From Candidatus Obscuribacter sp. (GTDB lineage Bacteria; Cyanobacteriota; Vampirovibrionia; Obscuribacterales; Obscuribacteraceae), in the NCBI GenBank assembly GCA_016712465.1, contig JADJQZ010000001.1, positions 6,820,001 through 6,884,000 of the forward strand: a stretch of 64,000 nucleotides of DNA, given 5' to 3'. The notes below the pieces were generated by a model. The model made no database searches, had not been told where the DNA came from, and saw only the letters and a program-made list of their open reading frames with translations. The position numbers and the translations under genes were made by a program. This document shows positions 28,493-37,004 of this stretch, piece after piece (within the stretch, counting starts at the first letter, position 1; each line of letters opens with the position of its first letter).

Positions 28493-28978
28493 ATGGAACT
28501 GAAAGAGCAGTTAACAAAGGTAATCGCAGCGGTAGTCTTGCTGGCGCAAATGTTGCCTTGCCTGGCAAGTGATCGAATTGACAACTTTGTAGTACAAGAT
28601 TCAGCAAACATCCGTTGTATAGGGATTGAACGAGGTAAACACCAAGCTCCATCTGAGTCTCTACTTTAGTCGGAGCTTTACCAGTGGCTCTTGGACTGCA
28701 AAAGTCGAATCTCAAAGCATGCAAGAAGCCTACCAAAGTTGACCGGTAAAACTTCGGCGACGTTTTTTGTTGAAATCGATAAACAAGACAGATCCGCTCG
28801 TTTGGAGCTGACGCAATCGTCTGGTTCAAAGACGTTTGATCAGCAAGCACAAGATGTTATTCGAAAGGCTTGTCCATTTAAGGAGCCATTCAATGACTTG
28901 CCTTTTAAACGCGGGCTGTTAATAGAGATTAGTCCTTCAACCGTAGCTGTAAAACTGGCAAGTAGCAAACAAAGATAG
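28493..28978 (+). pseudogene. TonB-C-like exported protein interrupted by an in-frame TAG
   Basis: ATG at 28493 with AGGAGA upstream starts a hydrophobic, signal-like N terminus (VIAAVVLLAQMLPCLA). After HQAPSESLL a single TAG (28667-28669) interrupts the frame; the same frame then continues to 28978 with SELYQWLLDCK and a TonB-C-like domain (ATFFVEIDKQ, LTQSSGSKTFDQQAQDVIRKACPF). Without the TAG it would be a normal ~161-residue periplasmic protein. The conserved domain after the stop shows it was coding recently. The choices are a nonsense mutation, a sequencing error, or suppression of the amber codon. It lies directly upstream of the large RNA copies on the same strand. Confidence 0.75.
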
Positions 28979-29095
28979 TTTATCTCATGCGGATATGCTT
29001 TCGGTAGGTGACATGGTTGGTTCCTAAAACGAGCACAGCGGCAGGCTCTTGAGTTCTTTGTGGTTATACTAGCTTCTACAGTAAACCGCCCCCAA

Positions 29096-30013
29096 AATTT
29101 AAGACCGTATCGCCGCCGGTCAGAAAGTCTTACAGACCGACTGAGCAGGCGACGAACGGTAATTGCGACCTTACCTCGGTGGGATGCAGATGTCCTTGGT
29201 GGGTTAATTCCTGAAGATGTCCGGTACCTTTGCGCTCGGGCTTACTCTCTGGACAGAGCCAAGAGAAGGAAGCTTGAACACAGTGAGCCGGCGTAAAAGC
29301 AGGCTCCGGCGAATTGGCATCTCAGGACCCGATGGCAAGCTTGTGGAGGTGGGAAAAGACCTCACTGTTCCTTGAAAATTCAAACTAAATCGACGCGGCG
29401 AACAGTCCAGAGGCTGGAACAAGAACCGCAGCGATGACCGGACATTATTCTCCCTGGGGGTAATGGGCTGGTAAAGCACAACCGTCCAGGCGGTTTGTGG
29501 AAGACCGAGCAGGCACTGGAGTAATTGTGCAGGCGCGGGCTGCACCCTTGAAACAAGGGTGAATGATTTGACTGACGATTCGTGGGGCGTGAAGAGCGGA
29601 ATAAATCGAATCCGCTTCTGTGCGCCCGCACCGGTCTGGCTTCCCGGGAAAGCCACCGTAGACCAAAACCACACTAGCTCCTCAATCCGAGCCTAGGCCG
29701 CAGTCGGCGTGACGAGTGGACAATAACGGAGATGCGACCGATTGGGTTACATCTCCGCCACTGGAGCCATTTTGTGACGCGTTCTACGGATTAGCCCGTT
29801 CGCTAGAGTGCGTGGCCGGCAAAGGGGGCAATTGAGTGCTTACCCCAGTCTGTCGCTTTGCCGGTTTAGTGCTGTAACAGTGTCGCGCCGGAAAAACTCC
29901 GGAGAGTAGCCTCTCGGGAAAAAACCGACCATGACCCAAGGCCATGAGTGAAGGGACGAGGCAGTTTTTGCCGTGGCACCATTTCTGGTGTCATCGCTTC
30001 ACTCATGGGCTGG
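29096..30013 (+). ncRNA. large structured RNA, copy 1 (~918 nt)
   Basis: A unit repeated 956 bases downstream with no indels and about two dozen substitutions. It has no conserved reading frame but many helices: 29359-29363 closing 29346-29350; 29477-29484 with 29491-29499; 29543-29550 with 29554-29561 (AAA loop); 29727-29734 with 29750-29757; 29816-29824 with 29856-29864; 29942-29953 with 29997-30008. A helix 29389-29398/29426-29435 shows a compensatory change between copies. U-G wobbles in several stems and A-rich loops point to plus-strand transcription. TATACT at 29065-29070 could be part of a promoter. It does not match the key motifs I know for RNase P, tmRNA, rRNA, 6S, group I or group II introns. 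Boundaries are those of the repeat and may not be the true RNA ends. Confidence 0.72.
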
Positions 30014-30051
30014 ACTTCCAGATATTATTCGTGTTTGTCTCCTTTTGTGGA

Positions 30052-30969
30052 AATTTAAAACCGTATCGTCGCCTGTCAGAGAGTCTTGTAGACCGACTGA
30101 GCAGGCGGCGACCGGTAATTGCGACCTTACCTCGGTGGGATGCAGATGTCCTTGGTGGGTTAATTCCTGAAGATGTCCGGTACCTTTGCGCTCGGGCTTA
30201 CTCTCTGGACAGAGCCAAGAGAAGGAAGCTTGAACACAGTGAGCCGGCGTAAAAGCAGGCTCCGGCGAATTGGCATCTCAGGACCCGATGGCAAGCTTGT
30301 GGAGGTGGGAAAAGACCTCACTGTTCCTTGAAAATTCAAATTAAATCGACACGGCGAACAGTCCAGAGGCTGGAACAAGAACCGTGGCGATGACCGGACA
30401 TTATTCTCCCTGGGGGTAATGGGCTGGTAAAGCACAACCGTCCAGGCGGTTTGTGGAAGACCGAGCAGGCACTGGAGTAATTGTGCAGGTTCGGGCTGCA
30501 CCCTTGAAACAAGGGTGAATGATTTGACTGACGATTCGTGGGGCGTGGAGAGCGGAATAAATTGAATCCGCTTCTGTGCGCCCGCACCGGTCTGGCTTCC
30601 TGGGAAAGCCACCGTAGACCAAAACCACACTAGCTCCTCAATCCGAGCCTAGGCCGCAGTCGGCGTGACGAGTGGACAATAACGGAGATGCGACCGATTG
30701 GGTTACATCTCCGCCACTGGAGCCATTTTGTGACGCGTTCTACGGATTAGCCCGTTCGCTAGAGTGCGTGGCCGGCAAAGGGGGCAATTGAGTGCTTACC
30801 CCAGTCTGTCGCTTTGCCGGTTTAGTGCTGTAACAGTGTCGCGCCGGAAAAACTCCTGAGAGTAGCCTCTCGGGAGAAAACCGACCATGACCCAAGGTCA
30901 TGAGTGAAGGGACGAGGCAGTTTTTGCCGTGGCACCAGTTATGGTGTCATCGCTTCACTCATGGCCTGG
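30052..30969 (+). ncRNA. large structured RNA, copy 2 (~918 nt)
   Basis: Second copy, 38 bases after copy 1. It keeps every helix listed for copy 1 (add 956). Three helices pair better here: 30066-30075 with 30102-30111 (10 bp, one wobble); 30345-30354 with 30382-30391; and 30853-30862 with 30867-30876 (10 bp around a TAGC loop). Copy 2 may therefore be the better preserved one. TATTAT lies in the spacer between the copies (about 30024-30029) and could be a separate -10 box, or both copies may be cut from one transcript. Related size and ornate folding are known for the GOLLD, ROOL and OLE RNA classes, but no identity with them is claimed. Confidence 0.72.
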
Positions 30970-30989
30970 TTGGATATTTGTAAAAGACT

Positions 30990-31036
30990 CGGGGCGCCCG
31001 TCACTTCCGCAGTTTGGAAGCAAGAGAGGCACCCCG
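30990..31036 (-). terminator. terminator of the MoxR-VWA operon
   Basis: Arms 30990-30998 and 31028-31036 pair (one mismatch) with an inner CTTCC/GGAAG stem. On the minus strand the stem is followed by AGTCTTTTAC. It lies between the operon's last stop (31069) and RNA copy 2, which approaches from the other side. Confidence 0.65.
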
Positions 31037-31068
31037 ATCGCTAGACCTTCAATTTGCCAGTCACATTT

Positions 31069-32781
31069 TTAACGTCTGAGCACGTTGTTCAAAAGTAGAT
31101 GGGCGGCGATACTGGCAGTGGCCAGGGCTGCTGCGTTTTTCTCGCTGTTTCGTTGTTTTACCAGAGCTAGAGCCGTTTGCGTTGCTTGCAAGGCATTCTG
31201 AAAAAGCTGTTTGCGCTCTTCCACCTGTTTGTTTGCCTCATTGACCCGGCTATTGTACTGGGACATTTTTTCCTGGTTGCGCCGGCTTATATCTTGCATG
31301 CGCTTGTGAGTGTTGAGAAAGGCTTCGGCGCTGGTTTGGGCCAGACCGGGCTTAACTACTGCGGCCAGCGCAGGCTTATTGGCGCCGGTTCGTTCCAGCG
31401 CCTTGAGGGCAGACTCCAGCTGACCGTGGGCAAAGCAAGCTTTGCGCATATTATTGCGCAGTGAAGCGAGCGCTTCCTGACCGGCCCGGCTCAGAACAAT
31501 TGCTCCATTCTCTAGTTGCGGCTCGGTAGCTGCCGAGCGTGTTCGCAAGAGTAGTATGAAAGTGTTGTTCAGATAGTCCACGGCCTTGGAGAGAAGGCTG
31601 TGTGCCGTGGTCAAAGCATGGGCCTGGATGGCTTCCTCCCTTGTTTTCGGCAAGTCCTGCCAGCCGCTGATATGGGCTTGCATTTCTTCCAGATAACCAC
31701 CCAGGGCCACCAGGTGATCGTAGAGAGTTACAGCCATAGCGGCGGCATTTAACTGTGCCGTATACAGTTCACCGGCCCAGGTTTCTATAGTATCGAGCAA
31801 GTCGTCTACTAAGGCGCTATCGGGACTGGTCGGACCTTTCAGCGGTGGATCCTGAACCTTCTGGTTGTATATCCTTTGCAGACTGAGAGCGTGCGCCTTT
31901 CTCTCTTCTATGGAGACCAGGCTTACCAGGGCTTTGCTCAGGAGGGCGGCGGCCGCTTGCAGCAGTTCGCCGCAGTTTGGCGCCGCCTTCTGTGTGCTAT
32001 CCGGCGTGCTGTCCTCAGTGTGTTCCTCATCCCGGGCATGCTGCGCGGCTTGCTTTGCTCTTGACCAGAAAGAGGGTTTGGGTTTTTCAGAGGCCTGGAA
32101 GTCTTTCTTGATTTTTGCAAGCACTCCGTAGGTGTTATCCAGCCGGTCCACTAGCAGTCCAATCAAGCTCAGTTGCCTGTGAAAACTTTCAGGAGCCCTG
32201 TAAAGCTCCCAGTTTTCAGCCTGCCGGTGTTTGTAGAAGAGCTGCAGCCAGAGGTCATTGACCTGTTTTTCCAGTTTCTTTGCCTCTACTTGCGCTTCTT
32301 CAATTTGTTCAAGAGCTTCTTGGCTGCGCAGACAGTCAAGGTTTATGGCTTGCAACCACTCAATTGCCGCCTCATTGGTGGTGCAGTTTTCGGGCTCATG
32401 TGTTAGCGGTTTTGCTGAAAGAGCCTTGCTCTTCTCTTCCATGCGTCCCAGGTTGGCGAGGGCCGCCTGGTGTGCGTGCACTGCCGGCATAAGCTTGTCC
32501 ACCACTTCGGCAGCGGCCTTGAGCCAGTCGTCCAACATGGGCTGACTTGGTTCGATAATCTCTATTTTCTTGCCGTCCGGTCCCCGGATAGCGCGCTTAC
32601 GCTTGCGCTTGGGCTTTGGATTGGCTTTTTCCAGTTCTGCTTCCACCAGGGCCAGGTCGCCGCTCGCTACCTTTCCCTGCGTGAGAAGCTCATTCTTTCT
32701 TCTGATGCGTTCGTGCTTGAGCCACCATGCGCCCAGGAGGACGAGGATGACCAGCATCGCTATGAAAATCAGAGCAGTCAT
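31069..32781 (-). CDS. membrane-anchored coiled-coil protein of the MoxR-VWA operon
   Basis: Encodes 570 residues; AGGAG lies 9 bases before the ATG and overlaps the stop of the upstream gene, only 12 bases away, so the two are co-translated. Residues ~4-21 are a membrane helix (LIFIAMLVILVLLGAWWLK), followed by a basic stretch (KPKRKRKRA). The rest is almost entirely charged alpha-helix with heptad-like patterns and no catalytic motif. It is probably an inner-membrane anchor with a long cytoplasmic coiled coil. As last gene of the operon it is likely a structural partner of the AAA/VWA proteins. No known family recognised. Confidence 0.82.
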   Translation of the reverse strand: MTALIFIAMLVILVLLGAWWLKHERIRRKNELLTQGKVASGDLALVEAELEKANPKPKRKRKRAIRGPDGKKIEIIEPSQPMLDDWLKAAAEVVDKLMPAVHAHQAALANLGRMEEKSKALSAKPLTHEPENCTTNEAAIEWLQAINLDCLRSQEALEQIEEAQVEAKKLEKQVNDLWLQLFYKHRQAENWELYRAPESFHRQLSLIGLLVDRLDNTYGVLAKIKKDFQASEKPKPSFWSRAKQAAQHARDEEHTEDSTPDSTQKAAPNCGELLQAAAALLSKALVSLVSIEERKAHALSLQRIYNQKVQDPPLKGPTSPDSALVDDLLDTIETWAGELYTAQLNAAAMAVTLYDHLVALGGYLEEMQAHISGWQDLPKTREEAIQAHALTTAHSLLSKAVDYLNNTFILLLRTRSAATEPQLENGAIVLSRAGQEALASLRNNMRKACFAHGQLESALKALERTGANKPALAAVVKPGLAQTSAEAFLNTHKRMQDISRRNQEKMSQYNSRVNEANKQVEERKQLFQNALQATQTALALVKQRNSEKNAAALATASIAAHLLLNNVLRR

Positions 32782-32793
32782 GGGCTAGTCTCC

Positions 32794-34242
32794 TCAATAG
32801 ACTGGGTAAACAGCTTCGCTGCCATCCAGCTGTTTAGTCAGATAAGCAGCCACGTTTATGAGATCTCGCAGTTCATCGCAGGGCTTGGGGTCCTTATCGA
32901 TTTTGCGAGGCAGCATGGCGCAGAGTTCTTTGTAGAGCGTCACCATTTCGTCCCTGGTTTTATCTTCCCAGTGTTCGACAGTGCTCTTGAGCAGAAGGCT
33001 CCTGGTGGTATTTTGATGATTTTGCAAGGCGGCGGTCTTTTCCTCATTTAGGAAAGTTTCATGCCAGGCTTGCAATTCAGCAAAGTTGGCTGCAGTAGTG
33101 ATGTCTGCCACAGTTGCTTTTACTTCCCCTGATCTGTGCTTGCTTTGTGCAAACACGGCTTCGTTCAGGTGGGCTCTGGCGTAAGCCAGGGCGCGTGACT
33201 GTTTGCGCAGAAATTCGATCTGATCCTTTTCCGTTTTGGTGGGCGTCACTCGGCTGAAGCTATCCAGTTTTTCCGGATGATCGGCGTCGGTTTCTTCGTA
33301 GCTGCTTGACTCCAGCACCTGCTCTTCCCGGCGCTTATTGGGCATCAGATGGCGCAGAATAGCCTTCAAGCCCTGCACGGCACCGTAGGCACCGTTAACG
33401 GCCATGGCCGCATCCTTGAAGTAAGGGTCCTGCAGGATTTCGTTTGTCTTGGCGTGGGCGGCAGCCATGGCGCTTTTCAGCCTGAGCCGCTCCTGGAAGA
33501 GGGGGTAGATTTCGCCGTGCAGGGCGCGGCGCCATTTTACTCGTGTTTCCAACTCGCCCAGATAGCGCTGCACTTCTTCCTCAATAGGACGCACGGGGGT
33601 TGCAACCTGGTGAATGCCCGATCCTCGGTACTTTTTCCACGCAAGCGGTTCCAGGCGCGCATGCAGGTTAGTCGCTTCCAGGTAGAGGCAGAGCTGGTCT
33701 ACAATCGCTTCTCTCAGCTCCTGGATACGAGCTTGTAAGGCGTCTTGGTCTGCTTTCGCCAGGCTGTCCACCGCTTCTAGAGAAGGTGGCGGCAGGGGCG
33801 GCTCATTCGAGTTAAGCAGGCTCTGGTACGCTTGCCCCAGTTGCACGAGGTGCCCGGCTGCTGCCAGCAACTCTCCCTGAAGACCGGCTGTTGTTGCTGC
33901 CTCCAGCGTTGCCTGCAAGACCTCTACTTGTAAGCGCAAATCTGTTTCGGCCGCATAGACGTCCCGCTTGACCAGGGTATGGGCAATCTGCGCCGGTAGA
34001 AACTGCTCATAGTCGGCGAGCATACTGTCGACGCAGTCTTCAATCAATTTGCGTTCGCATTTGTCCGGCAAAACTCCTCGCTTGAAGGTCTGCCAGAGGA
34101 GGCTTTCTCTGGCTTGCGCGGCCGTGAGGCGCGTAGCCAGTTCCTTGAGGGGACGGTGTGCACGCAGAACCCTGGTCATGAGAGCTTCCAGCTCAGCAAG
34201 CGAGGATTGCGTACCATCCTTTGTTTCAGTTTGATTTTGCAT
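32794..34242 (-). CDS. cytoplasmic helical protein of the MoxR-VWA operon
   Basis: Encodes 482 residues. The ATG at 34242 is preferred, with GAGG 8 bases upstream, over a TTG at 34260. There is no signal peptide or membrane segment. The sequence is almost wholly alpha-helical with long amphipathic stretches (for example LQVEVLQATLEAATTAGLQGELLAAAGHL) and a conserved-looking AVNGAYGAVQGLKAIL turn in the middle. Family not recognised. It starts 23 bases after the stop of the HExxH-VWA membrane protein and ends 12 bases before the anchored coiled-coil gene, so it is probably a soluble adaptor of the same system. Confidence 0.82.
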   Translation of the reverse strand: MQNQTETKDGTQSSLAELEALMTRVLRAHRPLKELATRLTAAQARESLLWQTFKRGVLPDKCERKLIEDCVDSMLADYEQFLPAQIAHTLVKRDVYAAETDLRLQVEVLQATLEAATTAGLQGELLAAAGHLVQLGQAYQSLLNSNEPPLPPPSLEAVDSLAKADQDALQARIQELREAIVDQLCLYLEATNLHARLEPLAWKKYRGSGIHQVATPVRPIEEEVQRYLGELETRVKWRRALHGEIYPLFQERLRLKSAMAAAHAKTNEILQDPYFKDAAMAVNGAYGAVQGLKAILRHLMPNKRREEQVLESSSYEETDADHPEKLDSFSRVTPTKTEKDQIEFLRKQSRALAYARAHLNEAVFAQSKHRSGEVKATVADITTAANFAELQAWHETFLNEEKTAALQNHQNTTRSLLLKSTVEHWEDKTRDEMVTLYKELCAMLPRKIDKDPKPCDELRDLINVAAYLTKQLDGSEAVYPVY

Positions 34243-34265
34243 ATACACATCCTCAATCAATAGCT

Positions 34266-36962
34266 TCAGTAGTGGCAGCTCTGGGCAATGGCCGCCAGTG
34301 TTTGGCCCATGGTCAGCACGGCTTCGTCTTTGGATTGCCCGACCAGGTCGGTGAAGAAGCGCTCAAAGGCCGGGGTGTCGATAACGTCCAGAGCAAAGTT
34401 CCAGGGAATCATGCCTTCCTGCTCCAGTTTGAGTACAAGGTTGCGCAGTGACAACCAGGAGCATTCCGAGGGTTGTCCGTCGGAGAGCATGAGCAGGATC
34501 TTCACTTCCTTGCCGCTTTGCCTGGCCGACTGAGACATTTTCCAGAGCATGGCGGCGTCATTATTGCCCCCACCGCATTTGAGACCGGAAATCTTCCGTT
34601 CGCCCGCGTTTCCGCAGTCGAAAATGGTGTCTGAGGTGAAGCCCCAGAAACGAGCCGATACTCCCGGTAGATTTACCACCGCTTGTTCGATGACCATGGC
34701 GAAGAGTTTGCCCAGACGAAATTTCTCGCCTGCCGGTAGAGAACTGGTGGGGCTGGCCATGGAGCCGGAACAGTCCAGAGCTACTTCCAGGTGTACGGAA
34801 GTGCGCGTGTAACGGTCATCATCCACAAAGATGTTCGGCTCACCCAGAAGAGCAAGCTCGGCTTCGTCAATTAGATCGTGCCCGTCCGGTTGATCATCCC
34901 GGTCGACAAGGGCGCTGCCGCATTCAACCAGGTATTTGCGCAACTGACTGGCGAGAGCGAAAGTCTCAGGCAAGATTTCGTCTACGACTTGCTGATCGGC
35001 TTCCACTTCGGCAACATCGTCAATTTGCACGAACCAGTCGGTGGTCATATCGAGGGGCGGCTGGATAAACATCTGCATCAGATCCGGCATGGGCATAAAA
35101 AGCTCGTTCAAAATGAAGCGGCTGATTTGCCGGCGAAAGAAGTAGAGCAGAGCCAGAAGCAGAAGCAGGAGCAGTATCAGCAGTGTCAATAGCCACCAAC
35201 TGAGGGATGCTGCTTTGACGACGAGAGCGTAGATGATTATGCCAATGGCGGCAATCGGCATGGCAATTACAGCCAGGCGAAAATAGGGATTGCGCCACCA
35301 TCTGACCAGATAGGGTTTAAGCTTCCAGAAAGCACGCCTTATGTAATGCCAGATGAAACGAAAGAATCGCGTCACCAGGCTCCACAGGTAGAGCAGGCAG
35401 CGTGCGATTACCTTGTAGAGAAAGCTGAGCACCAGGAAGAGCGGCTTGCCCACTAGTAACCAGAGAATATGGCTGAAGAAGGAAAGCACTCGGAGCGACA
35501 GCCTCATCAGCGGTCCGGAGCCGCGGTGCACTCTTTCACTGAGGCTGTAAGTGCGGTTCCTTTCGGTGCTCTTGCCTGACCCCGTCATGATGGAAAGCAG
35601 GCAGAGGGCGATGAAGCCGGCCGCCGAGACGATTGCACCGGTCCAATACCAATTCAGACCGTACATTCGGATTACGAAGAAGAGCCCGGCAAGCGAGATG
35701 AGCAAGCCCGGCGTCATTAGTAAGTAGGTTAGCCAGCTAAGCGGCTTGCCGCTTTCATCGGCATGTTTGGAAAGCTTGTTGCCGATATGCAGAAGACCGG
35801 CGAATAGTGCCACTGTTCCGCCAGTGTAAAGCCATTCAATGGGCAGGCGCAGTCCCTTCACGAAGTACAGGTAGGCGCAAATGGAGAGGATGAGAGTGCA
35901 GAGAAGACCAATGAAAGCTTTTTTAATCGGACGTTTGTCGGCGGCGGCACCTTTTGCTTTTAGCGCCGCCAGTCTTGATTTTATTAGTGAGCGGCGCAGG
36001 AACAGGAAGACGGTGATGCCTATAAGAGCCATTCCTCCAGCCAGCGCTACTTGCAACCAGAAGTCCAGGTCCTTTTGCAAAAATAGGGCCGACCAACCCA
36101 CTATGAAGAGCCCGAGCGGCACAAGCATCCACTTTGACTTGAGTAGTCGCTTGATATTCCAACCAGGCGACGGAAATATGGGCTTATCTTCCTGGGTCTC
36201 TTGTTCTTGCTCGTCCTCTTTCTTCTCCTCTTCTTCCGGCTGCTGTTCTGGTTCCACCGGTGGTGCTTGCTCCGAGAGTTCAATGCCGGTGCAAAGTGTC
36301 TGATGAATCTTGCGAGTCAAATCAAACAGTTCTTCTTTCGGCAACTCCTTGAAGTCGGCAGGAATTAGAGCCAGCGCTTTTGCCACCACCGGGTCGGTGC
36401 AACCGGGAATGTGACGGCGGAAATGGTAGGCAAAGGTTCCCCAGCGTTTGGAGTAGACCTTGTCTGCTGCTACACCCCAGGGCTTCTTCTCTTCCACGCC
36501 GCCGTCGGTAAGTCCGGTAGAAACCCTGGCATTATCGCGGGTGGGAAAGATATGAGCACAGACACTCTGGAAACAAGCTCCCCATGAGGGATCAAGTGCT
36601 CTTCCCCTTCTTTCGTTCTGTTCGTCATCGACCAGATTGAAGAGATGCTGGAAGCCTTCGGTGTTTGCGGCTTTATATTGTTCATCGGCCGGCCACAAAT
36701 GGTGGGATAGCTCGTGGAAGCCGATGCCGCGCCAGACTTTAAGAGCGCGCTCCTTGTTGCGAATTTTCTCCAGTACCTGGGGATTCATAACGACCGGAAT
36801 CGGCTTCTTGAGCTTGTCGGTGCCGTAAGTAAAAGCAATGTGTTTGCCGGCAACTAGTTGTATGTTGACCGGTCTCCTGGCATAGAAAGCCAGGTCTGAT
36901 ACAAGTTTGCCTGTTTCCCGCTCGAGTTCTTCGAGGGTCAGGCCGCATTTAAAGTTGACCAT
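34266..36962 (-). CDS. polytopic membrane protein with N-terminal HExxH domain and C-terminal VWA domain
   Basis: Encodes 898 residues, AGGA 7 bases before the ATG. Residues ~1-230 form a soluble domain with HELSH at 83-87 and a following FNLVDDEQNERRGR, which resembles the metallopeptidase-like domain seen beside VWA domains in CobT/DUF2201-type proteins. Residues 235-260 are a Glu/Gln-rich linker. Residues ~275-610 contain about nine to ten membrane helices. The C-terminal domain is a VWA fold with MIDAS motif DCSGSM beginning at Asp730 and LMLSDGQPSE. The two soluble domains probably face the same side with the membrane core between them. A MoxR ATPase is encoded 42 bases upstream, the classic AAA-VWA partnership. 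Likely role: assembly, metal loading or remodelling of a membrane-associated target; the target is unknown. Confidence 0.88.
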   Translation of the reverse strand: MVNFKCGLTLEELERETGKLVSDLAFYARRPVNIQLVAGKHIAFTYGTDKLKKPIPVVMNPQVLEKIRNKERALKVWRGIGFHELSHHLWPADEQYKAANTEGFQHLFNLVDDEQNERRGRALDPSWGACFQSVCAHIFPTRDNARVSTGLTDGGVEEKKPWGVAADKVYSKRWGTFAYHFRRHIPGCTDPVVAKALALIPADFKELPKEELFDLTRKIHQTLCTGIELSEQAPPVEPEQQPEEEEKKEDEQEQETQEDKPIFPSPGWNIKRLLKSKWMLVPLGLFIVGWSALFLQKDLDFWLQVALAGGMALIGITVFLFLRRSLIKSRLAALKAKGAAADKRPIKKAFIGLLCTLILSICAYLYFVKGLRLPIEWLYTGGTVALFAGLLHIGNKLSKHADESGKPLSWLTYLLMTPGLLISLAGLFFVIRMYGLNWYWTGAIVSAAGFIALCLLSIMTGSGKSTERNRTYSLSERVHRGSGPLMRLSLRVLSFFSHILWLLVGKPLFLVLSFLYKVIARCLLYLWSLVTRFFRFIWHYIRRAFWKLKPYLVRWWRNPYFRLAVIAMPIAAIGIIIYALVVKAASLSWWLLTLLILLLLLLLALLYFFRRQISRFILNELFMPMPDLMQMFIQPPLDMTTDWFVQIDDVAEVEADQQVVDEILPETFALASQLRKYLVECGSALVDRDDQPDGHDLIDEAELALLGEPNIFVDDDRYTRTSVHLEVALDCSGSMASPTSSLPAGEKFRLGKLFAMVIEQAVVNLPGVSARFWGFTSDTIFDCGNAGERKISGLKCGGGNNDAAMLWKMSQSARQSGKEVKILLMLSDGQPSECSWLSLRNLVLKLEQEGMIPWNFALDVIDTPAFERFFTDLVGQSKDEAVLTMGQTLAAIAQSCHY

Positions 36963-37004
36963 GGCTGTTCCTGAAAGAGAGCGCAGAGCGCGTTATAGAT
37001 AGGC

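Noticed and set aside
29204..30630. Short open frames repeated in both copies of the large RNA (up to 156 codons, both strands)
   Set aside because: They recur only because the DNA is duplicated. They lack start signals, and differences between copies follow helices rather than codon positions.
29096..30969. Known RNA classes for the tandem unit: RNase P, tmRNA, 23S/16S fragments, group I or group II introns
   Set aside because: The conserved core motifs I know for these (for example group II domain V, RNase P GAGGAAAGUCC-type core) were not found, and no intron-encoded protein is present.
34266..36962. GSGKST in the VWA membrane protein as a nucleotide-binding P-loop
   Set aside because: It lies at a membrane-helix end without the preceding Gly/Ala spacing or surrounding strand of a Walker A motif.
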